DNA of 64,000 bases from Halomonas sp. LR3S48 (GCF_025725665.1 NZ_CP107009.1:1426001-1490000), one strand, 5' to 3'; shown: positions 41,108 to 50,103, counted from the stretch's first letter. Program-made: numbers and translations. The notes: a model not told the origin generated them from the letters alone.

Positions 41108-41500
41108 CTATTCGAGCGCCTCCTTGAGCGGGCGGCTGATTTCCAGCAGGTTGCCGTCGGGGTCGCGCAGGTAGAGCGATTCGATGAGGCCATTGGCACC
41201 CTGACGGGTGACGGGGCCGAGCTCCACTTCGACTTCCAGGGCTTCCAGGTGCCGCTGGACCTCATCCAGCGGCAGCAGGCTGCGCAGGCAGAGGTCGAGA
41301 CTGCCCGGCGTGGGGGTGGCGGCACGCGGTTCGATGTCGGTAGCGGTCCAGTGCAGGCGCAGAGCGATATCGCCGAGTATCAGGTCGACACGCTCGCGAT
41401 CGCGATAGCGTACTTCGAGCCCGAGCACGCGAGAGTAGAAGTCCACGGCACGGGAAATGTCGGTCACGGTAATGACCAGGTGGTCCAGACCTGACAGCAT
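41108..41500 (-). CDS. VOC (glyoxalase/bleomycin resistance) family protein
   Basis: A 130-aa metal-binding dioxygenase/glyoxalase-fold protein with two beta-alpha-beta-beta-beta modules. Likely ligands are His in LDHLVITV, His in LRLHW and Glu in LLEIS (after LRDPDGN). The exact reaction is unknown. GAGGAGG precedes the ATG at 41500. It is divergent from the zinc-ribbon methyltransferase. Confidence 0.9.
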   Translation of the reverse strand: MLSGLDHLVITVTDISRAVDFYSRVLGLEVRYRDRERVDLILGDIALRLHWTATDIEPRAATPTPGSLDLCLRSLLPLDEVQRHLEALEVEVELGPVTRQGANGLIESLYLRDPDGNLLEISRPLKEALE

Positions 41501-41567
41501 TGCCGGCCTCCTCGTTGAGATGTGTTTTCTGTAGCCTGTGGTTCGCCAGGCCCAAAAGGATACGACG

Positions 41568-42203
41568 ATGCCGACCTGCCCGCTATGCGCTAGCCCACAT
41601 TCTCGCCATTTCCATCGTGATGCGCGCCGGGATTACTACCGCTGCGAGGAGTGCCGGCTGGCGTACGTGCCGACGGCTCAGCGCCTCTCGCCCGCGCAGG
41701 AGCGGGCGGTCTACGACCAGCACGAGAACCACCCCGACGACCCCGACTATCGGCGCTTCCTGTCGCGGCTGTTCGAACCGCTGAAGAGCCGGCTGGCGCC
41801 GGGCGCCCGCGGCCTCGACTTCGGTGCCGGCCCAGGCCCGACGCTGTCGGTGATGTTCGAGGAGGCGGGCCACCCCATGGCGATCTACGATCCTTTCTAC
41901 GCACCGGACACCTCCGTACTCGAGCGCCGCTACGATTTCATCACCGCCACCGAGGTGGTGGAACACCTGTTCGCGCCGGGGCGTGAGCTCGATCGCCTGG
42001 TAGCGCTGCTGCCCGACGCCGGCTGGCTGGGGCTGATGACCAAACGCATGACCAGCGAGGAAGCCTTCGCCCGCTGGCACTATATCCTCGATCCGACCCA
42101 CGTCTGCTTCTTCAGCGAGGAGAGCTTCGAGTGGCTGGCCGGGCATCACGACATGAGCGTCGAGTTTCCTGCCGCTGATGTGGTCCTGTTGCAGAAACGC
42201 TGA
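41568..42203 (+). CDS. Zinc-ribbon SAM-dependent methyltransferase
   Basis: A 211-aa protein with an N-terminal zinc ribbon (CPLC near residue 4-7 and CEEC near 26-29) and a class I methyltransferase domain with SAM motif LDFGAGPGPTL and IYDPFY. The motif TEVVEHLF and the WHYILDPTHVCFFS region match methyltransferase type 11/12 proteins that act on small molecules or sugars. The frame opens at 41538; MPTCPLC at 41568 is the better start. Substrate unknown. Confidence 0.88.
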   Translation: MPTCPLCASPHSRHFHRDARRDYYRCEECRLAYVPTAQRLSPAQERAVYDQHENHPDDPDYRRFLSRLFEPLKSRLAPGARGLDFGAGPGPTLSVMFEEAGHPMAIYDPFYAPDTSVLERRYDFITATEVVEHLFAPGRELDRLVALLPDAGWLGLMTKRMTSEEAFARWHYILDPTHVCFFSEESFEWLAGHHDMSVEFPAADVVLLQKR

Positions 42204-42289
42204 GTGAATCGGTGTTAGTGCGTCTTGCTGTTTTTAGCTGCGATGATGGTGCTTTTTTCTGACCTGCAATAGGTGCCGAGAATAACCGT

Positions 42290-42317
42290 TTGACACTGGC
42301 GCCGGCGAGCGTATGAT
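42290..42317 (+). promoter_or_regulatory. Strong sigma-70 promoter before the MFS gene
   Basis: TTGACA (42290-42295), a 16-base spacer and TATGAT (42312-42317) give a near-consensus promoter. Transcription would start near 42324, leaving a leader of about 110 bases before the start at 42437. No tRNA or other RNA gene was recognised in that leader. Confidence 0.7.
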
Positions 42318-42436
42318 TCGCGCCGCCCCGCCTGAGAGTTGGTCATTTTCTGCCTTTCATGAGGGCCATGGGCAGCGTTCTATGGCGTTTTCTGGCATCT
42401 TTTCTTTTTTGTAGTTCTCTGTCGAGAGGCGCGCTC

Positions 42437-43861
42437 ATGTCGCGGCAATTGTTGGCTATGGCCCTGGCACCGCTGCTGGGGCTCTTCATTCTAGGTATCG
42501 GCAACGGCTTCCTGGCCACCCTGATCACCCTGCGGCTGGACGCGGCAGGGGAGTCGCCGGTGGTGATCGGCTGGGTTTCGTCCGCCTATTTCATCGGTCT
42601 GGCGCTGGGCGCCATGTTCAACGACCGACTATTGCTGCGTATCGGCCATATCCGCGCCTATGGCAGCTTTGCTTCGCTGGTGGCGGTTACCGTGCTGCTG
42701 CAGGCCTTGTTCTTCGAGCCTTGGGCCTGGTTCGCCCTGCGCCTGATCGGCGGTTGGGCCACCGTTGGCGTCTATCTGGTCATCGAGAGCTGGTTGCTTA
42801 CCTCCGGCGACCAGAAGGTGCGCGGTAGACTGCTGGCGCTCTACATGATCTCGCTGTATGCCGCCGGGGTGATCGGCCAGTTGCTGCTCGGCGTCACCGA
42901 TGCCATGGGTGAGACGGCGCCGTTCATGGTCATCGGCTTGCTGGCTTCGCTGTCGGTGCTGCCCATGGCCATGATCCCGCGGGTCTCACCGCTGATCGAG
43001 CATGCCGAGCCACTGTCTCCGATGCGTCTGATCACTATGACGCCCACTGGGGTGATGGGCAGCTTCGGCTCGGGTCTGGCGGTGGCCGCCGTCTATACAC
43101 TGCTGCCGCTCTACCTGCAGCGCATCGGTCTCACGGTGAGTCAGGTGGGGCAGATGATGGCGGTGGTGGTGCTCGGTGCCATGCTGTTGCAGTACCCCTT
43201 GGGGCGCTGGTCCGACCGCCACGATCGCCAGATCGTGCTGATCATGATCGGTGCCTTCTGCGCCTTGATTTCGGCAGCCATGCTGCTGCTACCGCTGACG
43301 ACCTGGGTGCTGGCGGCGCTCCTGTTCCTGCTGGGCGGCGGGGTCTTTGCGCTCTATCCGGTGGCGGTGAGCCATGCCGCTGACCGCGCGCCGGCCGGTG
43401 CGCTGGTACGCATGAGCCAGGGCCTGCTGCTGATCAACGCCATTGGCTCGACGGTGAGTCCTCCGCTGATCTCTCCAGTGATGGGCTGGGTGGGAGATGC
43501 CGGTCTGTTCTGGGCCTTCGGTGCCATGAGCCTGTTCCTGGTGGGCTTCTTCACCTGGCGGCGCAGCGTGCGTCCGGCACCGGTGCCGGTAGCGCCCTTT
43601 GCACCCTCGACGCCGATGTCGTCGGCGGGCGCTGAGCTCACTGTGACCGAGGAGCTGGTCCAAGGCGCCATCGAGCACGAGTACATGGAGGATCTTTCCG
43701 ATCTGGTGCCCGACGTGGAGGTGGCCGAGCCTGTCGTTGGCCCGCCGCCGCCGGATGAGCCGCATATCGCCTACTATCCCGATGAAGACGATATCGACCT
43801 GCCACCAAGCGAAGAGCGCGAGCGAATCGAGGAGCCGCTCGACAGCGACGCCCGCCGCTGA
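42437..43861 (+). CDS. MFS permease (YcaD-like) with acidic C-terminal tail
   Basis: A 474-aa permease with twelve membrane helices (about 1-385). Seen: RLDAAGESPVVIGWVSSAYF near the start, the loop after helix 2 with NDRLLLRIGHIRAY, and a second-half GRWSDRHDRQ motif. Closest by style is YcaD. The last 90 residues are a soluble tail rich in Pro, Asp and Glu (PPPPDEPHIAYYPDEDD), unusual for the family. ATG 42437 is chosen over 42359. Substrate unknown. Confidence 0.88.
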   Translation: MSRQLLAMALAPLLGLFILGIGNGFLATLITLRLDAAGESPVVIGWVSSAYFIGLALGAMFNDRLLLRIGHIRAYGSFASLVAVTVLLQALFFEPWAWFALRLIGGWATVGVYLVIESWLLTSGDQKVRGRLLALYMISLYAAGVIGQLLLGVTDAMGETAPFMVIGLLASLSVLPMAMIPRVSPLIEHAEPLSPMRLITMTPTGVMGSFGSGLAVAAVYTLLPLYLQRIGLTVSQVGQMMAVVVLGAMLLQYPLGRWSDRHDRQIVLIMIGAFCALISAAMLLLPLTTWVLAALLFLLGGGVFALYPVAVSHAADRAPAGALVRMSQGLLLINAIGSTVSPPLISPVMGWVGDAGLFWAFGAMSLFLVGFFTWRRSVRPAPVPVAPFAPSTPMSSAGAELTVTEELVQGAIEHEYMEDLSDLVPDVEVAEPVVGPPPPDEPHIAYYPDEDDIDLPPSEERERIEEPLDSDARR

Positions 43862-43907
43862 GGGGCTCTCTCGGTCCGGTGGTCTATTCTCGAGCTGTTG
43901 GTTTTCC

Positions 43908-43942
43908 CAAAGCGCCCGATGCCCCTTGCATCGGGCGCTTTG
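43908..43942 (+). terminator. Terminator after the MFS gene
   Basis: CAAAGCGCCCGATG (43908-43921) and CATCGGGCGCTTTG (43929-43942) form a perfect 14-bp stem around a 7-base loop, 46 bases after the stop. The CTTTTG lies inside the stem. Confidence 0.85.
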
Positions 43943-44025
43943 CGGTGCGGTGCGACCTAGGGATAATGGTTAACGAAAAGTAGTGAATCTACTATCGCCG
44001 TTATTATTTTCCCTGAGGTAGTGCC

Positions 44026-45807
44026 ATGTTCCCCTTTGCCGCCCCCGTTCGTGACTTCCGCTTCGTGCTCGAGGAATTGCTCGAGTATCGTTCGCTCGAT
44101 CTGCCCGGCTTCGACGAGGCTAGCCCCGACCTGGTCGAGGCGGTGCTGGAGGAAGCTGCCAAGCTGGCAGGTGAGGTGTGGGCGCCGCTCAATGCCAGCG
44201 GTGACCGCCAGGGCTGCGTGCGCCGGGAAGATGGCGGCGTGACCTTGCCCGACGGTTTTGCCGAGGCCTACCGGGCCTATGTAGAAGGGGGCTGGAACGG
44301 CATCGGCGTGTCCCAGGCGCTGGGTGGGCAGGGCCTGCCTGAAGTGGTGGCGAGCAGCGTTCAGGAGATGCTGCACGGGGCCAACATGGCGCTGGGCTTG
44401 TGCCCGATGCTCACCGCCGGCGCCATCGAGGCGTTGGCCCATCATGGCAGCGACACGCTCAAGGAGATCTACCTGCCCAAGCTGGTCGAGGGCAACTGGA
44501 CCGGCACCATGAACCTTACCGAGCCCCAGGCCGGCTCGGACCTCTCCAAGGTGCGTACTCGAGCGGTTCCGGAGGATGACCACTACCGTCTGTTCGGTCA
44601 GAAGATCTTCATCACCTGGGGCGAGCACGACGCCAGCGAGAACATCATCCATCTGGTGCTGGCGCGCAAGCCCGATGCTCCAGAGGGCAATAAGGGAATT
44701 TCGCTGTTCCTGGTACCGAAGTATCTGGTCAACGAGGATGGATCGCTGGGCGAGCGCAACGATGTCACCTGCGCCTCCATCGAGCACAAGCTGGGCATTC
44801 ACGGTTCCCCCACCTGCACCCTGAGCTTCGGCGAAAGAGACGGTGCCATCGGCTACCTGGTGGGTGAGGAGGGGCGCGGCCTCAACCACATGTTCACCAT
44901 GATGAACGAGGCGCGCCACAAGGTCGGTGTGCAGGGTATCGGCGTGGCCGAGCGTGCCTGCCAGCATGCCTTCGCCTACGCCCTGGACCGTGTACAGGGA
45001 AAAGCACGGGGCAGCGAAGCCACCATCAGCGAGCATCTCGACGTGCGTCGCATGCTGCTCTCGATGCGTGCCCGTACCGATGCCCTGCGCGCCCTGGCGC
45101 TCTATTGTGCCGCCCAGCTCGACGTGGCGCGGCACGCCTCGGAGGCTGCCGAGCGCGAAGCCGCCCAGGCCCGGGTCGACGTGCTGATTCCGGTGGTCAA
45201 GGCGTTCTCCACCGACCAGGCCGTGGACATCGCCTCCATGGGCGTGCAAGTGCATGGCGGCATGGGCTTCATCGAGGAGACCGGCGCCGCCCAGTTGCTG
45301 CGCGATGCACGTATTGCGCCGATCTATGAGGGCACCAACGGCATCCAGGCGCTCGACCTGGCGGGGCGCAAGCTCTCCCGCGACGGTGGGGCGGCGCTGG
45401 CCGGCTTGATCGAGGAGGTCGAGGCCACGGCCCGAGAACTCCAAGCCGACGGTGAACTCGCTGCCCTGGGTGAGAGCCTGGCCGCCGGTGCCGCCGACCT
45501 GTGCGCCGCCATGCAGATCGTGCTCGAGCAGAGCCGAGACCCCGAGCGGGGCGCAGACGTCATCCAGGCTTATGCCACACCCTTCCTCAGCCTGGCCGGC
45601 CATGTGCTGTGCGCCTGGCAGATGGGGCGGGCGGCGCTCAAGGCCAGCGCGGGGCGAGCCAGCGGCAGTGACGAGCCGTTCTACCGGGCCAAGCTGGCCG
45701 CCGCCGACTACGCCTTGCGCCAGTGGCTGCCGGTCGGCCGCGCCAACCGCAGCGTGATCGAAGCAGGCATGAAGAGTCTGGCCGATTTCGACGTCTCGGC
45801 TACCTGA
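44026..45807 (+). CDS. Acyl-CoA dehydrogenase (long, DmdC-like subfamily)
   Basis: FAD enzyme that introduces the alpha,beta double bond in acyl-CoA. The 593 aa are the long subfamily that includes FadE-like and methylmercaptopropionyl-CoA dehydrogenase (DmdC). Seen: NLTEPQAGSDLSKVRTRA, KIFITWGEHD, SIEHKLGIHGSPTCTL, and the catalytic Glu in IAPIYEGTNGIQALDL. GAGGT precedes ATG 44026. First gene of a four-gene same-strand set for acyl-CoA breakdown. Chain length or substrate is not determined. Confidence 0.92.
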   Translation: MFPFAAPVRDFRFVLEELLEYRSLDLPGFDEASPDLVEAVLEEAAKLAGEVWAPLNASGDRQGCVRREDGGVTLPDGFAEAYRAYVEGGWNGIGVSQALGGQGLPEVVASSVQEMLHGANMALGLCPMLTAGAIEALAHHGSDTLKEIYLPKLVEGNWTGTMNLTEPQAGSDLSKVRTRAVPEDDHYRLFGQKIFITWGEHDASENIIHLVLARKPDAPEGNKGISLFLVPKYLVNEDGSLGERNDVTCASIEHKLGIHGSPTCTLSFGERDGAIGYLVGEEGRGLNHMFTMMNEARHKVGVQGIGVAERACQHAFAYALDRVQGKARGSEATISEHLDVRRMLLSMRARTDALRALALYCAAQLDVARHASEAAEREAAQARVDVLIPVVKAFSTDQAVDIASMGVQVHGGMGFIEETGAAQLLRDARIAPIYEGTNGIQALDLAGRKLSRDGGAALAGLIEEVEATARELQADGELAALGESLAAGAADLCAAMQIVLEQSRDPERGADVIQAYATPFLSLAGHVLCAWQMGRAALKASAGRASGSDEPFYRAKLAAADYALRQWLPVGRANRSVIEAGMKSLADFDVSAT

Positions 45808-45813
45808 GCGTTG

Positions 45814-45843
45814 GCAGCGGCCGGCCGACTCACCGGCCGCTGC
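45814..45843 (+). terminator. Intergenic hairpin after the acyl-CoA dehydrogenase
   Basis: GCAGCGGCCGG (45814-45824) and CCGGCCGCTGC (45833-45843) form a perfect 11-bp stem with an 8-base loop, six bases after the stop. No T-run follows, so it may be an attenuator or RNA-stabilising element inside the operon rather than a full stop. Confidence 0.55.
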
Positions 45844-45892
45844 AGGCTGGAATCGCACCACACAATAACGACATTTCCACCCGGAGCCCACC

Positions 45893-47524
45893 ATGAACGA
45901 CAGCATCTTCGAACAGGGCCTGCCCAAGACGCCGGCCAACCATGTGGCGCTATCGCCGCTGACCTTCATCGAGCGTAGCGCCTCCATCTACCCCGACTAC
46001 CCGGCGGTGATCCATGGCGACATTCGCCGCAGCTGGAGCGAGACCTGGGTGCGCTGCCGTCGGCTCGCCTCGGCGCTGGAAAAGCGCGGCATCCAGCCCG
46101 GCGAGACGGTGGCCGCCATGTTGCCCAACGTGCCGGCCATGTTCGAGGCGCACTTCGGCGTGCCACTGGCCGGCTGCGTACTCAACACACTCAATATTCG
46201 CCTGGACGCCGAGGCCATCGCCTACATGCTGGAACACGGCGAGGCTCAGGCGGTTCTGGTCGACCCCGAATTCGCCGACGTGATCGAAGACGCCGTCTCG
46301 CGATTGGCCATCAAGCCGCTGGTAATCGACGTGAACGATGCCCTGTTCGAGGGCGAGGCGCGTCATATCGGCGAGCTGGAGTACGAGGCGCTGCTGGCCG
46401 AGGGCGACCCCGACTACGCCTACCGCCTGCCCGAGGACGAGTGGCAGGCGATCTCGCTCAACTACACCTCCGGCACCACCGGCAAGCCTAAGGGCGTGGT
46501 CTACCATCACCGCGGCGCCTACCTCAATGCGGTGAGCAACATCCTCGAATGGGCCATGCCGCACCACCCGGTCTATCTCTGGACCCTGCCGATGTTCCAC
46601 TGCAACGGCTGGTGCTTCCCCTGGACCATCGCCGCCAATGCCGGTACCAGCGTGTGCCTGCGCAGGGTCGACCCGAAGAAGATCATGGACCTGATCGTCG
46701 ACGAGAAGGTGACCCACTTCAGCGGTGCGCCGATCGTGCTCAACGGCCTGGTCAATCTGCCAGCCGAAGACAAGCGTGAATTCGACCATCCGGTGAAGGT
46801 CACCACCGCCGGCGCCGCGCCGCCCGCCTCGGTGATCGCCGGGGTCGAGAAGCTGGGCATCGAAGTCACTCACGTCTATGGCCTCACCGAGGTCTATGGG
46901 CCGGTGACCGTATGTGCCTGGCGCGAGGCCTGGGACGAGCTGCCGTTGGAGCAGCGGGCGAAGATCAAGGCACGCCAGGGCGTGCGCTACCACATGCTCG
47001 AGGCGCTCTGCGTGGCCGACCCCAACACCCTGGAACCGGTACCCAAGGACGGCGAGACCATCGGCGAGATCCTGATGCGCGGCAACAATGTGATGAAAGG
47101 CTACCTGAAGAACGAGGCCGCCACCGAACAGGCGCTGGAGGGCGGCTGGTACCACACCGGTGACCTCGCCGTGTGGCACCCGGACGGCTACATCGAGATC
47201 AAGGACCGCTCCAAGGACATCATTATCTCCGGTGGCGAGAACATCTCCACCATCGAGGTCGAGGACGCCATCTACTCTCACCCCGGGGTGGAAGAGGCCG
47301 CAGTGGTGGCCAAGCCCGACGAGAAGTGGGGCGAGACGCCCTGTGCCTTCGTCAAGCTCAAGGTGGGCTTTGGGGAGGTGACCGAGGCCGACATCATCGA
47401 GCACTGCCGTAACCACCTGGCGCGCTTCAAGGTGCCGAAGACGGTGATTTTCACCGAGCTGCCCAAGACCTCCACCGGCAAGATCCAGAAATTCGTCCTG
47501 CGCGAAGAAGCGCGCAAGCACTGA
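45893..47524 (+). CDS. Acyl-CoA synthetase (AMP-forming, DmdB-like)
   Basis: Activates a carboxylic acid to its CoA thioester via an acyl-adenylate. The 543 aa show the AMP-binding P-loop YTSGTTGKPKGVVYHHRG, the YGLTEVYGP motif, WYHTGDLAVWHPDGYIEIKDR, and the C-terminal catalytic Lys in KTSTGKIQKF. Its length and N-terminus (HVALSPLTFIERSA) resemble the medium-chain and DmdB-like group. It is followed after 14 bases by the 3-hydroxyacyl-CoA dehydrogenase. Confidence 0.93.
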   Translation: MNDSIFEQGLPKTPANHVALSPLTFIERSASIYPDYPAVIHGDIRRSWSETWVRCRRLASALEKRGIQPGETVAAMLPNVPAMFEAHFGVPLAGCVLNTLNIRLDAEAIAYMLEHGEAQAVLVDPEFADVIEDAVSRLAIKPLVIDVNDALFEGEARHIGELEYEALLAEGDPDYAYRLPEDEWQAISLNYTSGTTGKPKGVVYHHRGAYLNAVSNILEWAMPHHPVYLWTLPMFHCNGWCFPWTIAANAGTSVCLRRVDPKKIMDLIVDEKVTHFSGAPIVLNGLVNLPAEDKREFDHPVKVTTAGAAPPASVIAGVEKLGIEVTHVYGLTEVYGPVTVCAWREAWDELPLEQRAKIKARQGVRYHMLEALCVADPNTLEPVPKDGETIGEILMRGNNVMKGYLKNEAATEQALEGGWYHTGDLAVWHPDGYIEIKDRSKDIIISGGENISTIEVEDAIYSHPGVEEAAVVAKPDEKWGETPCAFVKLKVGFGEVTEADIIEHCRNHLARFKVPKTVIFTELPKTSTGKIQKFVLREEARKH

Positions 47525-47538
47525 ACGGGAGAGACACC

Positions 47539-48387
47539 ATGAGCCAACAAGCCATCGGCGTGGTCGGCGCCGGCACCATGGGGCAGGGCATCGCCCAGGT
47601 ACTGGTCGCGAGCGGTTTCCCCGTGCAGCTCTACGACGTAGCCGACGATCAGCTCGGCCGTGCACAGTCCGCCATCGACAAGGGGCTGGGCAAGCTGGTC
47701 GCCAAGGAGAGGCTTGGCGAGGCCGAAAAGGACGAGGCCATGGCGCGCCTGGAACTGACCACCTCGCTGGAGGCGCTGCGCGGCTGCGAGGTGATCATCG
47801 AGGCAGCGCCCGAGCAGCCGGCGCTGAAGGAAAAGCTGTTCCGAGACCTGAGCCGCTTGAGCCATGACGCCATCCTGGCGTCCAACACCTCGTCGCTGTC
47901 GCTGACCCGGCTTGCTGCCGTGTGCGAGCGCCCCGAACGCGTGGTGGGCATGCATTTCTTCAACCCGGTGCCGGTGTTGAAGCTGGTCGAGGTGATTCGG
48001 GCCGAGCAGACCAGTGACGCCACCGTGGCACGCATCGAGACGCTGGCCAAGGAGTTGGGCAAGACCCCGGTAGCCATTGCCGACTCGCCCGGGTTCGCCG
48101 TCAACCGCCTGCTGGTGCCGATGATCAACGAGGCCGCCTTTCTGCTGCAGGAAGGCGCCGCCAGCGCCGAGGACATCGACCAGTCGATGCAGCTCGGCGC
48201 CGCCCACCCCATGGGGCCGCTGGCGCTGGCCGACCTGATCGGCCTGGACGTCTGCCTGGCGATCATGGAAGTGCTGCAGGAGGGCTTCGGCGACCCGAAG
48301 TATCGCCCCTGCCCGCTGCTCAGGCGCATGGTGGCGGCCGGTTATTTGGGAAGGAAGAGTGGGCGCGGCTTCCACGTCTACCAGTAG
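47539..48387 (+). CDS. 3-hydroxyacyl-CoA (3-hydroxybutyryl-CoA) dehydrogenase
   Basis: NAD(P)-dependent third step of beta-oxidation. The 282 aa have VVGAGTMGQGIAQVL at the N-terminus, SNTSSLSLTRLA, VGMHFFNPVPVLKLVEV with the catalytic His, and the C-terminal domain with FAVNRLLVPMINEAA and GAAHPMGPLALADLIGLD. Single-function short form, like Hbd/PaaH. GGAGAG precedes the ATG. Confidence 0.94.
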   Translation: MSQQAIGVVGAGTMGQGIAQVLVASGFPVQLYDVADDQLGRAQSAIDKGLGKLVAKERLGEAEKDEAMARLELTTSLEALRGCEVIIEAAPEQPALKEKLFRDLSRLSHDAILASNTSSLSLTRLAAVCERPERVVGMHFFNPVPVLKLVEVIRAEQTSDATVARIETLAKELGKTPVAIADSPGFAVNRLLVPMINEAAFLLQEGAASAEDIDQSMQLGAAHPMGPLALADLIGLDVCLAIMEVLQEGFGDPKYRPCPLLRRMVAAGYLGRKSGRGFHVYQ

Positions 48388-48425
48388 ACGACGATTCACG
48401 ACTGCGCTCGACCAAGAAAGGATTG

Positions 48426-48458
48426 CCGACCAACCAAGCGTTCGCTAGGGTTGGTCGG
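48426..48458. promoter_or_regulatory. Inverted repeat before the enoyl-CoA hydratase (putative operator)
   Basis: CCGACCAACC (48426-48435) and GGTTGGTCGG (48449-48458) are perfect inverted copies, with a second nested pair AGCG/CGCT (48437-48440 and 48443-48446) at the centre. It lies about 30 bases before the hydratase start. Nested dyads of this size suit a TetR-type regulator, but no regulator gene is adjacent. Confidence 0.55.
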
Positions 48459-48488
48459 TATCGTCCTGACAACAAGCAAGGAGCCCAC

Positions 48489-49262
48489 ATGAGCGAGAAG
48501 CTGATCGACGTAGTGGATGACGCCGGCGTCGTGCGCCTGACCATCAACCGCCCCAAGGCGTTGAATGCCCTCAACAGTGCCGTGCTCACCGAGCTGGAGG
48601 CGGTGCTTACTGAACTCGAGCAGCGCAGCGACCTGCGTGCCGTGCTGATTACCGGAGCGGGTGAGAAATCCTTCGTCGCAGGTGCCGACATCACCGAGAT
48701 GCGCGAGAAGACGCCGGAGGAGGCACGTGCCTTCGCCAGCCAGGCCCTGCGCACCATCAAGCGGTTGGAAACACTCCCGGTGCCGGTGGTCGCCCTGGTG
48801 AACGGGTTTTGTCTTGGCGGCGGCTGCGAACTGGCGCTGGCCTGCGACTGGGCCGTAGCCAGCGACAATGCCATATTCGGTCAGCCCGAAGTGCTGCTTG
48901 GCGTCATTCCCGGTTTCGGCGGCACCCAGCGTTTGCCGCGTCGAGTAGGACCGGCCATGGCGCTGGACCTGGTCACCACCGGGCGCAAGATCGATGCTCG
49001 GGAGGCACTACGCATCGGCCTGGTCAACCGCGTGATGCCCCAGGCCGAACTCGAGGGCTACGCCGAGGAACTGATCAAGCAGCTCTCCGGCAACGGCCCA
49101 CATGCCGTGCGCGCCGCCAAGCAGGCGGTTCACGACGGCATGGACCAGGACCTCGACAGTGCCCTGGCGCTCGAGACTGCACTCTTTGCCTTCTGCTTCG
49201 CCGGGGACGAGCAGAGCGAGGGCATGGGCGCCTTCGTCGAGAAGCGCAAGCCGAACTTCTAG
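48489..49262 (+). CDS. Enoyl-CoA hydratase/crotonase family protein
   Basis: A 257-aa crotonase-fold enzyme. The oxyanion hole is in FVAGADITEM and LGGGCELALACDW; the two catalytic Glu are in GGGCELAL and FGQPEVLLGVIPGFGGTQRL. Both are present, so hydratase activity is expected. The frame opens at 48423 but ATG 48489 with AAGGAG is used. Crotonases in this setting may also be DmdD-like; sequence alone does not settle it. Confidence 0.93.
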   Translation: MSEKLIDVVDDAGVVRLTINRPKALNALNSAVLTELEAVLTELEQRSDLRAVLITGAGEKSFVAGADITEMREKTPEEARAFASQALRTIKRLETLPVPVVALVNGFCLGGGCELALACDWAVASDNAIFGQPEVLLGVIPGFGGTQRLPRRVGPAMALDLVTTGRKIDAREALRIGLVNRVMPQAELEGYAEELIKQLSGNGPHAVRAAKQAVHDGMDQDLDSALALETALFAFCFAGDEQSEGMGAFVEKRKPNF

Positions 49263-49276
49263 CCATGCCGCTACGG

Positions 49277-49303
49277 AAAAGGCCTGGGCGGATTGCCCAG
49301 GCC
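49277..49303 (-). terminator. Terminator for the secreted hypothetical gene
   Basis: On the minus strand GGCCTGGGC (complement of 49303-49295) pairs with GCCCAGGCC (complement of 49289-49281) around five bases, followed by TTTT (49280-49277). It faces the convergent hydratase gene. Confidence 0.8.
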
Positions 49304-49341
49304 TCGTAAGTACTGCTGACGCCTTTTTCGGCTAAGCGCCG

Positions 49342-49977
49342 TCACCCTGCGAAGAGGGCACAATTCACCAGCGGATTGAAGGGCTCGAGGTGGGGGACGG
49401 CGTTGGTGCGAAACCAGACATGCTGGTCGTAGTGGGGCTCGAAACCGTGGGCTTCGTCACTGGCCGTGCTCGGGTCGTCGGCCATGTGGTCCCACGGCCG
49501 GCCGGCAAAGACAGGTGGCTCGCTGTTGCCGGCGGCTTCCCAGGCTTTCTGAAAAACCAGGTTTTCGACCCCGACCAACAGCATCGAACCATCTGCCTGG
49601 GGCTCGTAGAGCAGAATGGAGGGAGTATGAAAGTCGAGGTGGATGCCATTGCCGTCGACGCGCGGCTCGACGGTCGTGATGCCCAGCAGGTCGGGGCGCA
49701 AGTAATGGATACCCATATCGCCTAGCTCAGCTGGAAACCCCTCTGCTGCAGCGCTCACGCACTGTCCGGAAGGATCGGGTACGTAACCTTCCGCCAAGGC
49801 CACGTTTACGTCCTCGAAGCGCTGCGTGGCGGCGCGAATGGCCTCGATCATTGCTGTTACGTCATTCACCTCGGCTGCATTATTCGCCGAATGTGCCATG
49901 GCGCTGGCGCTCATCGCCATGGAGGCGCCGAGCCACAGCCCCGCCCACGTCACTTTGGTGATCATAGATCGTTTCAT
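49342..49977 (-). CDS. Secreted conserved hypothetical protein
   Basis: A 211-aa protein with a signal peptide (MKRSMITKVTWAGLWLGASM core, probable cleavage near SAMA-HS). The mature part contains FEDVNVALAEGYVPDPSGQCV, GIHYLRPDLL and PHYDQHVWFRTNAVPHLEPFNP, with several His and Asp that could bind metal. Function unknown. ATG 49977 has GGGGAG seven bases upstream. Periplasmic location is inferred. Confidence 0.85.
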   Translation of the reverse strand: MKRSMITKVTWAGLWLGASMAMSASAMAHSANNAAEVNDVTAMIEAIRAATQRFEDVNVALAEGYVPDPSGQCVSAAAEGFPAELGDMGIHYLRPDLLGITTVEPRVDGNGIHLDFHTPSILLYEPQADGSMLLVGVENLVFQKAWEAAGNSEPPVFAGRPWDHMADDPSTASDEAHGFEPHYDQHVWFRTNAVPHLEPFNPLVNCALFAG

Positions 49978-50103
49978 TGTTTTTCTCCCCATGCGGTCAG
50001 CGGCCGCAGCGAAACCTGAGGGCGGCACGCATACGGAGAGTAACAAGGTAAAAAGGGCAAGCGAGGCTGATTCTGTCTAACGAGAAAGGAGGGGGAGCAG
50101 CGG

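Noticed and set aside
42318..42436. tRNA or small RNA after the strong promoter at 42290
   Set aside because: No cloverleaf, TPsiC-like GTTC arm or terminator was found before the MFS start; it is treated as a leader.
43957..47665. Long minus-strand frames opposite the acyl-CoA dehydrogenase and synthetase
   Set aside because: Shadows; the plus-strand proteins show full catalytic motifs and ribosome sites.
48489..49262. Calling the crotonase DmdD and the cluster a DMSP operon
   Set aside because: No dmdA or DMSP lyase is present and the residues are those of a general hydratase, so the specific name is not supported.
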